Notes: generated by a model from the letters alone, not told the origin. 64,000 bases of DNA from Lepisosteus oculatus (GCF_040954835.1 NC_090709.1:40838975-40902974), one strand, 5' to 3'; positions 1 to 12,268 are shown, counted from the first letter of the stretch. A program made the numbers and translations.

Positions 1-260
1 TGTGTGTGACAGGGTGTGTGTCTGTGTGAGACTGTGTGTCTGTGAGAGTGAGCGTGTGTATCTGTGTGACAGTATTTGTGTGTCTGTGTGTGTGTCATTG
101 TGTGTGTGAGAGTGTGTGTCTGTGAGTGTGTGTACCAGTGTGAGACTGTGCATCTGTGAGCGTCTGTGCGTGTGTGAGAGAGAGATGGAGTGTCCGTTTG
201 CCTGTCGTGTGTCTCCGTGTGTCTATGTGCGAGTCTTAATGTGTCGTCAGTAGGTCTGAG
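1..260. repeat. TG-rich low-complexity sequence
   Basis: Imperfect (TG)n with interspersed CTGTGTG and GAGAG steps, running in from the left edge of the window. No coding signal is seen. The true left boundary is outside the window. Confidence 0.8.
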
Positions 261-884
261 TGTGTGAGAGAATGGTGCTTCAGCCCTCAGCCAGGATCAG
301 GGTTTTGTCACCAACATGCAATGAATCAACATCTGACGCTTGTCATCAGCCTGTTGCTCTGGTCAAGCCGACTTCACGAGCAAATGTGACCTCTAAAACG
401 TTTAGTCGCCTTTCCTCTCTACACATGCAGAAAGAGAGCTCCTAGGATCGTTCCATTTCCTGTCGCGCCGCGATTGGGCGCGGGGATCGTTAATATTCGT
501 ACCCATGGTGCCGTCGGGGCCCAGGCCGCTGCCGTCTCCCGCCACCCCATGAGCTATATCGCGCCCTGGGCCCCCCCCCCCCCCGGTCTGGATTCACCCA
601 GGCGGCCGCGGGGTTTCCTGTCACAGGCGCCCCGACTTACGTGAAGCGACCTTGCGGCGCCCCAGCTCAGGATGGGGGGAGCCCCCCCCCGCTCCGCCCT
701 GCTCTTCTGAGGAAAAGCTCAAAGCATGCTCTGCACCAGATTCTCCTGCTGCAAGACCGGAGCAGTGTGTGTGTATGTGTGTGTGTGTGAGAGAGAGAGA
801 GAAAGATAGAGAGACGGTCTGTACAAAGTGTAGAAAGTGTGTGGAGCCTCACAGTGTGTGTGTGTTCATATAGAGAGAACGTGT
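261..884. other. Non-repetitive spacer with a GC-rich core, no gene recognised
   Basis: Mostly unique sequence. From about 455 to 760 it is GC- and CpG-rich, with a C15-type homopolymer near 571 and an inverted CCAAT (ATTGGGCG near 473). This could be a small CpG island or promoter, but no exon or transcript structure can be supported. Short open frames here lack recognisable domains. A short (TG)n/(GA)n stretch at 765-810 leads into the following array. Confidence 0.4.
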
Positions 885-3800
885 GGTGCTGTACTGTACC
901 TGTACAGTGTGTGTGAGGTGATTAGGTGATGAATTAGATTAGGTGAGGGGTAGGTGCTGTACTGTACCTGTTCAGTGTGTGTGAGGTGATTAGGTGGTTA
1001 ATTAGATTAGGTGAGGGGTAGGTGCTGTACTGTACCTGTACAGTGTGTGTGAGGTGATGAATTAGATTAGGTGAGGGGTAGGTGCTGTACTGTACCTGTA
1101 CAGTGTGTGTGAGGTGATGAATTAGATTAGGTGAGGGGTAGGTGCTGTACTGTACCTGTACAGTGTGTGTGAGGTGGTGAATTAGATTAGGTGAGGGGTA
1201 GGTGCTGTACTGTACCTGTACAGTGTGTGTGAGGTGATTAGGTGGTGAATTAGATTAGGTGAGGGGTAGGTGCTGTACTGTACCTGTACAGTGTGTGTGA
1301 GGTGATGAATTAGATTAGGTGAGGGGTAGGTGCTGTACTGTACCTGTACAGTGTGTGTGAGGTGATGAATTAGATTAGGTGAGGGGTAGGTGCTGTACTG
1401 TACCTGTACAGTGTGTGTGAGGTGGTGAATTAGATTAGGTGAGGGGTAGGTGCTGTACTGTACCTGTTCAGTGTGTGTGAGGTGATTAGGTGGTTAATTA
1501 GATTAGGTGAGGGGTAGGTGCTGTACTGTACCTGTACAGTGTGTGTGAGGTGATGAATTAGATTAGGTGAGGGGTAGGTGCTGTACTGTACCTGTACAGT
1601 GTGTGTGAGGTGATTAGGTGATGAATTAGATTAGGTGAGGGGTAGGTGCTGTACTGTACCTGTACAGTGTGTGTGAGGTGATGAATTAGATTAGGTGAGG
1701 GGTAGGTGCTGTACTGTACCTGTACAGTGTGTGTGAGGTGATTAGGTGATGAATTAGATTAGGTGAGGGGTAGGTGCTGTACTGTACCTGTACAGTGTGT
1801 GTGAGGTGATGAATTAGATTAGGTGAGGGGTAGGTGCTGTACTGTACCTGTACAGTGTGTGTGAGGTGATTAGGTGATGAATTAGATTAGGTGAGGGGTA
1901 GGTGCTGTACTGTACCTGTACAGTGTGTGTGAGGTGATTAGGTGGTGAATTAGATTAGGTGAGGGGTAGGCGCTGTACTGTACCTGTACAGTGTGTGTGA
2001 GGTGATTAGGTGGTGAATTAGATTAGGTGAGGGGTAGGTGCTGTACTGTACCTGTACAGTGTGTGTGAGGTGATTAGGTGATGAATTAGATTAGGTGAGG
2101 GGTAGGTGCTGTACTGTACCTGTACAGTGTGTGTGAGGTGATTAGGTGGTGAATTAGATTAGGTGAGGGGTAGGTGCTGTACTGTACCTGTACAGTGTGT
2201 GTGAGGTGGTGAATTAGATTAGGTGAGGGGTAGGTGCTGTACTGTACCTGTACAGTGTGTGTGAGGTGATTAGGTGATGAATTAGATTAGGTGAGGGGTA
2301 GGTGCTGTACTGTACCTGTACAGTGTGTGTGAGGTGATTAGGTGATGAATTAGATTAGGTGAGGGGTAGGTGTTGTACTGTACCTGTACAGTGTGTGTGA
2401 GGTGATTAGGTGATGAATTAGATTAGGTGAGGGGTAGGTGCTGTACTGTACCTGTACAGTGTGTGTGAGGTGATTAGGTGATGAATTAGATTAGGTGAGG
2501 GGTAGGTGCTGTACTGTACCTGTACAGTGTGTGTGAGGTGATTAGGTGATGAATTAGATTAGGTGAGGGGTAGGTGCTGTACTGTACCTGTACAGTGTGT
2601 GTGAGGTGATTAGGTGGTGAATTAGATTAGGTGAGGGGTAGGTGCTGTACTGTACCTGTACAGTGTGTGTGAGGTGATGAATTAGATTAGGTGAGGGGTA
2701 GGTGCTGTACTGTACCTGTACAGTGTGTGTGAGGTGATTAGGTGATGAATTAGATTAGGTGAGGGGTAGGTGCTGTACTGTACCTGTACAGTGTGTGTGA
2801 GGTGATTAGGTGGTGAATTAGATTAGGTGAGGGGTAGGTGCTGTACTGTACCTGTACAGTGTGTGTGAGGTGGTGAATTAGATTAGGTGAGGGGTAGGCG
2901 CTGTACTGTACCTGTACAGTGTGTGTGAGGTGATTAGGTGATGAATTAGATTAGGTGAGGGGTAGGTGTTGTACTGTACCTGTACAGTGTGTGTGAGGTG
3001 ATTAGGTGATGAATTAGATTAGGTGAGGGGTAGGTGCTGTACTGTACCTGTACAGTGTGTGTGAGGTGGTGAATTAGATTAGGTGAGGGGTAGGTGCTGT
3101 ACTGTACCTGTACAGTGTGTGTGAGGTGATTAGGTGATGAATTAGATTAGGTGAGGGGTAGGTGCTGTACTGTACCTGTACAGTGTGTGTGAGGTGATTA
3201 GGTGATGAATTAGATTAGGTGAGGGGTAGGTGTTGTACTGTACCTGTACAGTGTGTGTGAGGTGATTAGGTGATGAATTAGATTAGGTGAGGGGTAGGTG
3301 CTGTACTGTACCTGTACAGTGTGTGTGAGGTGATGAATTAGATTAGGTGAGGGGTAGGTGCTGTACTGTACCTGTACAGTGTGTGTGAGGTGATTAGGTG
3401 ATGAATTAGATTAGGTGAGGGGTAGGTGCTGTACTGTACCTGTACAGTGTGTGTGAGGTGATTAGGTGATGAATTAGATTAGGTGAGGGGTAGGTGCTGT
3501 ACTGTACCTGTACAGTGTGTGTGAGGTGATGAATTAGATTAGGTGAGGGGTAGGTGCTGTACTGTACCTGTACAGTGTGTGTGAGGTGATTAGGTGATGA
3601 ATTAGATTAGGTGAGGGGTAGGTGCTGTACTGTACCTGTACAGTGTGTGTGAGGTGATTAGGTGGTTAATTAGATTAGGTGAGGGGTAGGGGCTGTACTG
3701 TACCTGTACAGTGTGTGTGAGGTGATTAGGTGATGAATTAGATTAGGTGAGGGGTAGGTGCTGTACTGTACCTGTACAGTGTGTGTGAGGTGATGAATTA

Positions 3801-5998
3801 GATTAGGTGAGGGGTAGGCGCTGTACTGTACCTGTACAGTGTGTGTGAGGTGATGAATTAGATTAGGTGAGGGGTAGGTGCTGTACTGTACCTGTACAGT
3901 GTGTGTGAGGTGATTAGGTGATGAATTAGATTAGGTGAGGGGTAGGTGCTGTACTGTACCTGTACAGTGTGTGTGAGGTGATTAGGTGATGAATTAGATT
4001 AGGTGAGGGGTAGGTGCTGTACTGTACCTGTACAGTGTGTGTGAGGTGATTAGGTGATGAATTAGATTAGGTGAGGGGTAGGTGCTGTACTGTACCTGTA
4101 CAGTGTGTGTGAGGTGATTAGGTGATGAATTAGATTAGGTGAGGGGTAGGTGCTGTACTGTACCTGTACAGTGTGTGTGAGGTGATGAATTAGATTAGGT
4201 GAGGGGTAGGTGCTGTACTGTACCTGTACAGTGTGTGTGAGGTGATTAGGTGATGAATTAGATTAGGTGAGGGGTAGGTGTTGTACTGTACCTGTACAGT
4301 GTGTGTGAGGTGATTAGGTGATGAATTAGATTAGGTGAGGGGTAGGTGCTGTACTGTACCTGTACAGTGTGTGTGAGGTGGTGAATTAGATTAGGTGAGG
4401 GGTAGGTGCTGTACTGTACCTGTACAGTGTGTGTGAGGTGATTAGGTGATGAATTAGATTAGGTGAGGGGTAGGTGCTGTACTGTACCTGTACAGTGTGT
4501 GTGAGGTGGTGAATTAGATTAGGTGAGGGGTAGGTGCTGTACTGTACCTGTACAGTGTGTGTGAGGTGGTGAATTAGATTAGGTGAGGGGTAGGTGCTGT
4601 ACTGTACCTGTACAGTGTGTGTGAGGTGATTAGGTGATGAATTAGATTAGGTGAGGGGTAGGTGCTGTACTGTACCTGTACAGTGTGTGTGAGGTGATTA
4701 GGTGATGAATTAGATTAGGTGAGGGGTAGGTGCTGTACTGTACCTGTACAGTGTGTGTGAGGTGATTAGGTGATGAATTAGATTAGGTGAGGGGTAGGTG
4801 CTGTACTGTATCTGTACAGTGTGTGTGAGGTGATTAGGTGATGAATTAGATTAGGTGAGGGGTAGGTGCTGTACTGTACCTGTACAGTGTGTGTGAGGTG
4901 ATTAGGTGGTGAATTAGATTAGGTGAGGGGTAGGTGCTGTACTGTACCTGTACAGTGTGTGTGAGGTGATGAATTAGATTAGGTGAGGGGTAGGTGCTGT
5001 ACTGTACCTGTACAGTGTGTGTGAGGTGATTAGGTGATGAATTAGATTAGGTGAGGGGTAGGTGCTGTACTGTACCTGTACAGTGTGTGTGAGGTGATTA
5101 GGTGGTGAATTAGATTAGGTGAGGGGTAGGTGCTGTACTGTACCTGTACAGTGTGTGTGAGGTGGTGAATTAGATTAGGTGAGGGGTAGGCGCTGTACTG
5201 TACCTGTACAGTGTGTGTGAGGTGATTAGGTGATGAATTAGATTAGGTGAGGGGTAGGTGTTGTACTGTACCTGTACAGTGTGTGTGAGGTGATTAGGTG
5301 ATGAATTAGATTAGGTGAGGGGTAGGTGCTGTACTGTACCTGTACAGTGTGTGTGAGGTGGTGAATTAGATTAGGTGAGGGGTAGGTGCTGTACTGTACC
5401 TGTACAGTGTGTGTGAGGTGATTAGGTGATGAATTAGATTAGGTGAGGGGTAGGTGCTGTACTGTACCTGTACAGTGTGTGTGAGGTGGTGAATTAGATT
5501 AGGTGAGGGGTAGGTGCTGTACTGTACCTGTACAGTGTGTGTGAGGTGGTGAATTAGATTAGGTGAGGGGTAGGTGCTGTACTGTACCTGTACAGTGTGT
5601 GTGAGGTGATTAGGTGATGAATTAGATTAGGTGAGGGGTAGGTGCTGTACTGTACCTGTACAGTGTGTGTGAGGTGATTAGGTGATGAATTAGATTAGGT
5701 GAGGGGTAGGTGCTGTACTGTACCTGTACAGTGTGTGTGAGGTGATTAGGTGATGAATTAGATTAGGTGAGGGGTAGGTGCTGTACTGTATCTGTACAGT
5801 GTGTGTGAGGTGATTAGGTGATGAATTAGATTAGGTGAGGGGTAGGTGCTGTACTGTACCTGTACAGTGTGTGTGAGGTGATTAGGTGATGAATTAGATT
5901 AGGTGAGGGGTAGGTGCTGTACTGTACCTGTACAGTGTGTGTGAGGTGATTAGGTGATGAATTAGATTAGGTGAGGGGTAGGTGCTGTACTGTACCTG
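885..5998. repeat. 5.1-kb minisatellite with 60/68-bp units and higher-order structure
   Basis: About 80 tandem copies of a unit beginning GAGGTGAT and ending CTGTACAGTGTGTGT. The short form is 60 bp; the long form is 68 bp through one extra ATTAGGTG. Each unit carries the inverted repeat ACTGTA-CCTG-TACAGT. Rare variants (GGCGCTG, GTTGTAC, TGTATCTG) recur at fixed offsets, which shows block duplications: about 4220-4880 matches about 5200-5860 at an offset of 980 bp, and variants near 2899/2969 recur near 5191/5261 at an offset of 2292 bp. No coding function is suggested. Confidence 0.95.
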
Positions 5999-6629
5999 TA
6001 CTGAGTGCAGTACATGTGTCGATCACAGGGGTGTCAGGGCTCAGAGGTCAGAGGTCAGCAGGGGAGTCTGCAATGGGCCCTCCAGTTCTCTCCTCTCTCT
6101 CTGCCTGTCTGTCTCACGTGCCAGGTCTCTTCTTACTGTAAGACACAGCGAGCAGGAGAAGGGAAACCGCAAAGCTGAGTTGAGGTGAAAAGCAAACAGC
6201 CCACGAGCCATTCCTTTAATTTCGGGGAAAACAAAATCTATTTTTTTCGCCTTCTCTGTTTTTGTTTTGCGATCTGCGTTGATTGCAGGCGCGACAAAAA
6301 TAGCTCCGATGTGAAAGATGACGGTTTGTTTTCATTGAGAACTGTTTCCATGCAAAAAGGTACAAAATAAATATATTTTCTCGTTATTAAAGGGAAGGAG
6401 CAGGATTCCAAAAAATTGTGTAGCACTGCATATGTCCACAACCACATCTACTCCCTAGATACAGAGCAATGTCAGGGCTAACAGAAAAAGATCTTTTTAG
6501 TCTCAAACACAGAAGACTCAAAGAACACTGGCAAAGTCAATCCAGTTGACCCCTAACTTCTCCAGGATTATCATGAACCAGGAGAGAAGTCAAAGTCAAC
6601 CATAAGGAAGCGCATTTAAAACTGAGGAA
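5999..6629. other. Unique spacer, no gene recognised
   Basis: Single-copy-looking sequence between the large array and a dispersed repeat. It holds short open frames of 60-70 codons on both strands without recognisable domains or splice context. An AATAAATATATTTT stretch lies at about 6366. Confidence 0.4.
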
Positions 6630-6815
6630 AAGTCTTTACACAGAGGGGGGTGGGGGTGGGGAACAAGCTGCCCAGCCCTGTGGTTGAAGCCGATACCCTG
6701 GCTCCTCTAGTCAGGACAGGAGGTTTTACTGTACACAGAGGGAGGTGGGTGTGGGGAACAAGCTGCCTGGCCCTGTTGTTGAAGCCGATACCCTGGCTTC
6801 TCTCATTCCTGGCAG
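6630..6815 (+). mobile_element. Dispersed retroelement 3'-end fragment (122-bp family), + orientation
   Basis: Contains TCTTTACACAGAGG, GGGGAACAAGCTGCC and GAAGCCGATACCCTGGCT, a motif set common in fish genomes as the 3' part of a non-LTR element. Two diverged head-to-tail copies are present. The same family occurs at 15595-15690 (-), 25195-25410 (-) and 46148-46530 (+). Its assignment to a non-LTR retrotransposon is from general knowledge of this motif, not from a search. Confidence 0.6.
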
Positions 6816-6899
6816 AATGGCCTGTTTTCTTTGTAACCTTTTGTCTATATTTTTGCACAAAGAAAATCAGGGCAGCCTAACTGAAGTCTAAATCAACTT

Positions 6900-7262
6900 G
6901 AACAGAGAGAGAGGAGATCACAGAGAATTCCTCAGTATAAACACACACAACAGGACAGGAGACACAGTGAGAGAGGGGAGATCAAAGAGAACCCCCCAGT
7001 AATAAACACACACTACAGGACAGGAGACACAGTGAGAGAGAGAGGAGATCACAGAGAATCCCTCAGTAATAAACACACAACAGGACAGGAGACACAGTGA
7101 GAGAGAGAGAGGAGATCACAGAGAATATCCTTCAGTCATAAACACACACAACAGGACAGGAGACACAGTGAGAGAGAGAGAGGAGATCACAGAGAATATC
7201 CTTCAGTCATAAACACACACAACAGGACAGGAGACACAGTGAGAGAGAGAGAGGAGAGCACA
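6900..7262. repeat. 68-bp minisatellite, about 5 copies
   Basis: Unit contains ACAGGACAGGAGACACAGTG, GAGAGAGGAGATCACAGAGA and CAGTCATAAACACACA. The same family, diverged, occupies the first part of tnf intron 3 (19745-20330), so this array and the tnf intron share a repeat source. Confidence 0.9.
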
Positions 7263-7654
7263 GGTGCTAGAGATACACACACACACACAGGGTGAAGTCA
7301 GACCACTTAGAGAGTCGGATCTGGAGCTCTTCCCAGGCCACCCTGGGAAAAGCACAGGTCAGGGAATTCTCCCAGGGCCCAGGGAGGGGGCAGTGAAGTC
7401 TGTCTTCACCCGGGCACTTCCTGTGTGTGCAGAGCTCACTTCCCCTTTCCACGGCTCTCCTCTCGTTTCGGCTCCTGCCCCTGCTGTCACTTGGGACTTT
7501 TCCTTTCCTCCGCGTTTCATTCCTGTTCCATTCCCTTTCGACTCTCTCGAGGAAGCGAGGTTCGAGAGTGAAATTCTCGGGTGGCTAACGGATGTGTAAT
7601 AAAGGTGATGAGCGACGACAAGGCCTTGACGAGGGCAGATCTGTAACTTATAGA
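7263..7654. other. Spacer, no gene recognised
   Basis: A short (CA)n at 7275-7290 is followed by unique sequence. An open frame on + reaches 111 codons (7264-7599) but has no recognised domain, start context or splice partner, so it is not called. Confidence 0.35.
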
Positions 7655-8800
7655 GGAGCAGCAGGGTGGCACAGGGGTCGCGCGCTGCTGCCTTGCGGCT
7701 CTGGGCCCGGGTTCGACTCCCGGGGGTGCTGTCTGTGTGGAGTCTGCACGTTCCCCCTGCGTTTGCGTGGGTCTCGTCCAGCTGCTCTGCTTTCCTCCCA
7801 CAGTCCAGAGACAGGCTGGTGGGTTAACTGGCTTCTGGGAGAACTGTGTGTGTCCTGTGATGGACTGGTGTCCTGTCCAGGGTGTGTGAGTGTGTGTGTG
7901 TCCTGTGATGGACTGGTGTCCTGTTCAGGGTGTGTGACTGTGTGTGTCCTGTGATGGACTGGTGTCCTGTCCAGGGTGTGTGAGTGTGTGTGTGTGTCCT
8001 GTGATGGACTGGTGTCCTGTCCTGTCCAGGGTGTGTGAGTGTGTGTGTGTCCTGTGATGGACTGGTGTCCTGTTCAGGGTGTGTGACTGTGTGTGTCCTG
8101 TGATGGACTGGTGTCCTGTCCAGGGTGTGTGAGTGTGTGTGTGTGTCCTGTGATGGACTGGTGTCCTGTCCTGTCCAGGGTGTGTGAGTGTGTGTGTGTC
8201 CTGTGATGGACTGGTGTCCTGTTCAGGGTGTGTGACTGTGTGTGTCCTGTGATGGACTGGTGTCCTGTCCAGGGTGTGTGAGTGTGTGTGTGTCCTGTGA
8301 TGGACTGGTGTCCTGTCCAGGGTGTGTGAGTGTGTGTGTGTCCTGTGATGGACTGGTGTCCTGTCCAGGGTGTGTGAGTGTGTGTGTGTCCTGTGATGGA
8401 CTGGTGTCCTGTCCAGGGTGTGTGAGTGTGTGTGTGTCCTGTGATGGACTGGTGTCCTGTCCAGGGTGTGTGAGTGTGTGTGTCCTGTGATGGACTGCTG
8501 TCCTGTCCAGGGTGTGAGTGTGTGTGTGTCCTGTGATGGACTGGTGTCCTGTCCAGGGTGTGTGAGTGTGTGTGTCCTGTGATGGACTGGTGTCCTGTCC
8601 AGGGTGTGTGAGTGTGTGTGTGTATCCTGTGATGGACTGGTGTCCTGTCCAGGGTGTGTGTGAGTGTGTGTGTGTCCTGTGATGGACTGCTGTCCTGTCC
8701 AGGGTGAGCCCTGCCTTGTGCCTGTTGCTTGCTGGGACAGACTCCAGCTCCCCCAGTCTGTGACCCTGGACTGGAGAGAGAGCTGTGAGAAAGGTGGCTG
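7655..8800 (+). mobile_element. tRNA-derived SINE, expanded internally by a minisatellite
   Basis: The head carries RNA polymerase III promoter boxes. Box A-like TGGCACAGGGG is at 7667-7677, and a perfect box B GGTTCGACTCC is at 7710-7720. The body follows the widespread vertebrate SINE core (CTGTGTGGAGTCTGCACGTT at about 7730; TTTCCTCCCACAGTCCA at about 7791). The distal part CCTTGTGCCTGTTGCTTGCTGGGA is at about 8712-8735, followed by GACTCCAGCTCCCC. Between core and distal part the segment CCTGTGATGGACTGGTGTCC has been tandemly amplified. Related copies lie at 17800-18605, 25775-26440 and 36200-36750. Confidence 0.85.
7840..8705 (+). repeat. SINE-internal minisatellite, 43-56 bp units
   Basis: About 18 copies of TCCTGTGATGGACTGGTGTC followed by CTGTCCAGGGTGTGTGAGTG and a variable (TG)n. 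The unit is a piece of the host SINE; the flanks on both sides are the remaining SINE parts in the right order. Long open frames here (305 codons on -, 82 on +) are artefacts of the repeat. Confidence 0.93.
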
Positions 8801-8959
8801 AGTAGACAGTGTGTGTGCGTGGGGGGAATCGGGCAGTTTCACAGGTGTGTGTGTGTGGGGATTCGCCCTCTCTTGACTTCTCTACTCAGCTTCTGTCTGT
8901 CTGCCTGCTCCTGTCACCCTGCCTGCTTCCTGCCCGCCTCCCCGGTCTCGCCCTCAGCC

Positions 8960-10275
8960 ACCGCGTGCGTGCGTGTGTGTGTGTGTGAGTGAGTGCATGT
9001 GCGCTATTTGTGCGTCCCAGTCTGTGTGTGCCACTGTCGTGCACTGGTGTGGGTGAGTGTGTGTGCATGTTTGCTATTTCTGTGTCCTCCACAGTGCGTG
9101 TGTGGTTATGCGTGTCGGCTGTGCCCCTGTCAGTGTGTGTACGTGACCGTCTGTGTGTCAGAGTGCACCTGCTTGTCTCTCTCTCTGTGTGCCTCGGTGT
9201 GTGGTTGTGTTTCTCTCTCTGTGCGCTTGTGCATGTGTGCTTGTCTTTCTGTGTGCTCGTGCATGTGTGTGTGTGTTCTTGTGCGTGCCTGTTGTGTCCT
9301 TGTCAGTGTGTGTCTCTCTGTGTGCTTGTGCGTGTGTGTGTGTTCTTGTGCGTGCCTGCTGTGTCCTTGTCAGCGTGTGTCTCTCTGTGTGCTTGTGCAT
9401 GTGTGTGTGTGTTCTTGTGCGTGCCTGCTGTGTCCTTGTCAGCGTGTGTCTCTCTGTGTGCTTGTGCGTGTGTGTGTGTGTGCTTGTGTGTGCCTGCTGT
9501 GTCGTTGTCAGCGTGTGTCTCTCTGTGTGCTTGTGCATGTGTGTGTGTGTTCTTGTGCGTGCCTGCTGTGTCCTTGTCAGTGTGTGTCTCTCTGTGTGCT
9601 TGTGCGTGTGTGTGTGTGTGTTTGTGCGTGCCTGCTGTGTCCTTGTCAGCGTGTGTCTCTCTGTGTGCTTGTGCGTGTGTGTGTGTTTGTGCGTGCCTGC
9701 TGTGTCCTTGTCAGCGTTTGTCTCTCTGTGTGCTTGTGTGTGTGTGTGTGTGTGTGTGTGTTCTTGTGCGTGCCTGCTGTGTCCTTGTCAGCGTGTGTCT
9801 CTCTGTGTGCTTGTGCATGTGTGTGTGTGTTCTTGTGCGTGCCTGCTGTGTCCTTGTCAGCGTGTGTCTCTCTGTGTGCTTGTGCGTGTGTGTGTGTGTG
9901 CTTGTGTGTGCCTGCTGTGTCGTTGTCAGCGTGTGTCTCTCTGTGTGCTTGTGCGTGTGTGTGTGTGTGTTCTTGTGCGTGCCTGCTGTGGCCTTGTCAG
10001 CGTGTGTCTCTCTGTGTGCTTGTGCGTGTGTGTGTGTGTTCTTGTGCGTGCCTGCTGTGGCCTTGTCAGCGTGTGTCTCTCTGTGTGCTTGTGCGTGTGT
10101 GTGTTCTTGTGCGTGCCTGCTGTGGCCTTGTCAGCGTGTGTCTCTCTGTGTGCTTGTGCGTGTGCGTGTGTGTGTGTTCTTGTGCGTGCCTGCTGTGGCC
10201 TTGTCAGCGTGTGTCTCTCTGTGTGCTTGTGTGTGCCTGCTGTGTCCTTGTCAGTGTGTGTCTCTCTGTGTGCTT

Positions 10276-10317
<42 letters not shown>

Positions 10318-10498
10318 GTGTGCGTTCTTGTGCGTGCCTGCTGTGTCGTTGTCAGTGTGTGTCTCTCTGTGTGCTTGTGCATGTGAGTGTGTTCTTGTCA
10401 GTGTGTGTCTCTCTGTGCGCTTGTGCATGTGTGCTTGTCTTTCTGTGTGCTCGTGCGTGCCTGCTGTGTCCTTGTCAGTGTGCGTCTCTCTGTGTGCT

Positions 10499-10536
<38 letters not shown>

Positions 10537-10605
10537 CGTGTGTGCGTGTGTGTTTGTGCTTGTGTGTGCCTGCTCTGTCGTTGTCAGTGTGTGCGTCTGT
10601 GTGTG
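8960..10605. repeat. TG-rich minisatellite, about 69-bp units
   Basis: About 20 copies of a unit with TCTCTCTGTGTGCTTGTGCG, a variable (TG)n, TTCTTGTGCGTGCCTGCTGT and CCTTGTCAG. Very long overlapping cysteine-rich open frames appear in all three + frames (up to 558 codons). That is expected for a stop-poor repeat and is not evidence of genes. (TG)n tracts near 10286 and 10505 have Z-DNA potential. Confidence 0.92.
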
Positions 10606-10689
10606 TGTGCCCTGTGTATCTCCCTGTGGCTGGCTGGTGTGTCAGCCGGGAGATGCAGTGTCGATATGAGACGTTCCCCACTGGACTGC

Positions 10690-11035
10690 ACAGATCCAGA
10701 GGTGACAAACACGAGGATGATAAAGAAGATCATGAAGACGATGATGAAGACGATCAAGGAGCCGTAAAAAACACCACTAAACTCTGAGGCTGGAAGACTT
10801 GGTAAAGAAGAGGAGGATGATGATGATGATGACGACCATGACTGTAATAAGGTTGGAAGACTGCTCACCTGCCCTGGTGGTACAGAGAAGGACGAAGATG
10901 AAGATGAAGATGAAGATGATGATGATGATGATGATGATACTGATGGGAAAACCGCTGACCTGGTGGTAAAGAAGAGGAGGAAGATGATGATACTGAAGGA
11001 AGACTGCTGAACTGGTGGTAAAGAAAATGATGAAG
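10690..11035. repeat. GAT/GAA-rich triplet low-complexity region
   Basis: Clustered (GAT)n, (GAA)n and (GACGAT)n, longest at about 10914-10936. On - part of it reads as a run of hydrophobic residues followed by VTSGSVQSS (about 10690-10800), preceded by a pyrimidine-rich stretch and CAG. This resembles a transmembrane exon, but simple triplet bias explains it and no donor or partner exon is visible. Confidence 0.75.
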
Positions 11036-12268
11036 ATAACCCCACCTGGGAGACGCACAGCGATCATTCTGCACCAGTAACCCCACCTGGGAGACGCACA
11101 GCGATCAGTCTGCACCAGTAACCCCACCTGGGAGACGCCCGGCGATCGTTCTGCGCCAGTAACCCCACCTGGGAGACGCACAGCGATCAGTCTGCACCAG
11201 TAACCCCACCTGGGAGACGCACAGCGATCGTTCTGCGCCAGTAACCCCACCTGGGAGACGCACAGCGATCAGTCTGCACCAGTAACCCCACCTGGGAGAC
11301 GCACAGCGATCGTTCTGCACCAGTAACCCCACCTGGGAGACGCCCAGCGATCAGTCTGCACCAGTAACCCCACCTGGGAGACGCCCAGCGATCGTTCTGC
11401 ACCAGTAACCCCACCTGGGAGACGCACAGCGATCGTTCTGCACCAGTAACCCCACCTGGGAGACGCACAGCGATCGTTCTGCACCAGTAACCCCACCTGG
11501 GAGACGCACAGTGATCGTTCTGCACCAGTAACCCCACCTGGGAGACGCACAGAGATCGTTCTGCACCAGTAACCCCACCTGGGAGACGCCCAGCGATCGT
11601 TCTGCAGCAGTAACCCCACCTGGGAGACGCCCGGCGATCGTTCTGCGCCAGTAACCCCACCTGGGAGACGCACAGCGATCAGTCTGCACCAGTAACCCCA
11701 CCTGGGAGACGCACAGCGATCATTCTGCACCAGTAACCCCACCTGGGAGACGCACAGCGACCGTTCTGCGCCAGTAACCCCACCTGGGAGACGCCCGGCG
11801 ATCGTTCTGCGCCAGTAACCCCACCTGGGAGACGCACAGCGATCGTTCTGCACCAGTAACCCCACCTGGGAGACGCCCGGCGATCGTTCTGCGCCAGTAA
11901 CCCCACCTGGGAGACGCCCGGCGATCGTTCTGCACCAGTAACCCCACCTGGGAGACGCCCAGCGATCGTTCTGCACCAGTAACCCCACCTGGGAGACGCA
12001 CAGCGATCGTTCTGCGCCAGTAACCCCACCTGGGAGACGCCCAGCGATCGTTCTGTACCAGTAACCCCACCTGGGAGACGCACAGGGATCACTCTGCACC
12101 AGTAACCCCACCTGGGAGACGCACAGCGATCAGTCTGCACCAGTAACCCCACCTGGGAGACGCCCGGCGATCATTCTACACCAGTAACCCCACCTGGGAG
12201 ACGCCCGGCGATCGTTCTGCACCAGTAACCCCACCTGGGAGACGCCCGGCGATCGTTCTGCGCCAGTC
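11036..12268. repeat. 41-bp minisatellite, about 30 copies
   Basis: Unit ACCCCACCTGGGAGACGCAC followed by AGCGATCGTTCTGCACCAGTA. The same unit forms the array at 34985-36020, where its left flank shows the parent sequence. Because 41 is not a multiple of 3, all three - frames stay open (up to 280 codons); these frames are not genes. Confidence 0.95.

Noticed and set aside
885-5998. Telomere-like sequence or CRISPR array
   Set aside because: Units contain TTAGGTGAGGGG but no TTAGGG runs; repeats are contiguous with no unique spacers, and the genome is vertebrate.
7660-7735. tRNA gene
   Set aside because: Box A and B are present but the body continues into SINE core and tail, and a tRNA cloverleaf is not intact.
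8989-10787. Very long cysteine/valine-rich open frames (465-558 codons) in all three + frames
   Set aside because: They follow a TG-rich tandem repeat that lacks stops in any frame; no start context, introns or domain are seen.
10690-10800. Possible transmembrane exon on - (hydrophobic run then VTSGSVQSS)
   Set aside because: The codons are GAT/GAA triplet repeats read in reverse; no donor site or partner exon.
11187-12152. 280-codon - frame with a regular repeat containing GLLVQNDR and ASPRWGY
   Set aside because: A 41-bp unit reads open in all three frames as a 41-residue period; pure repeat translation.
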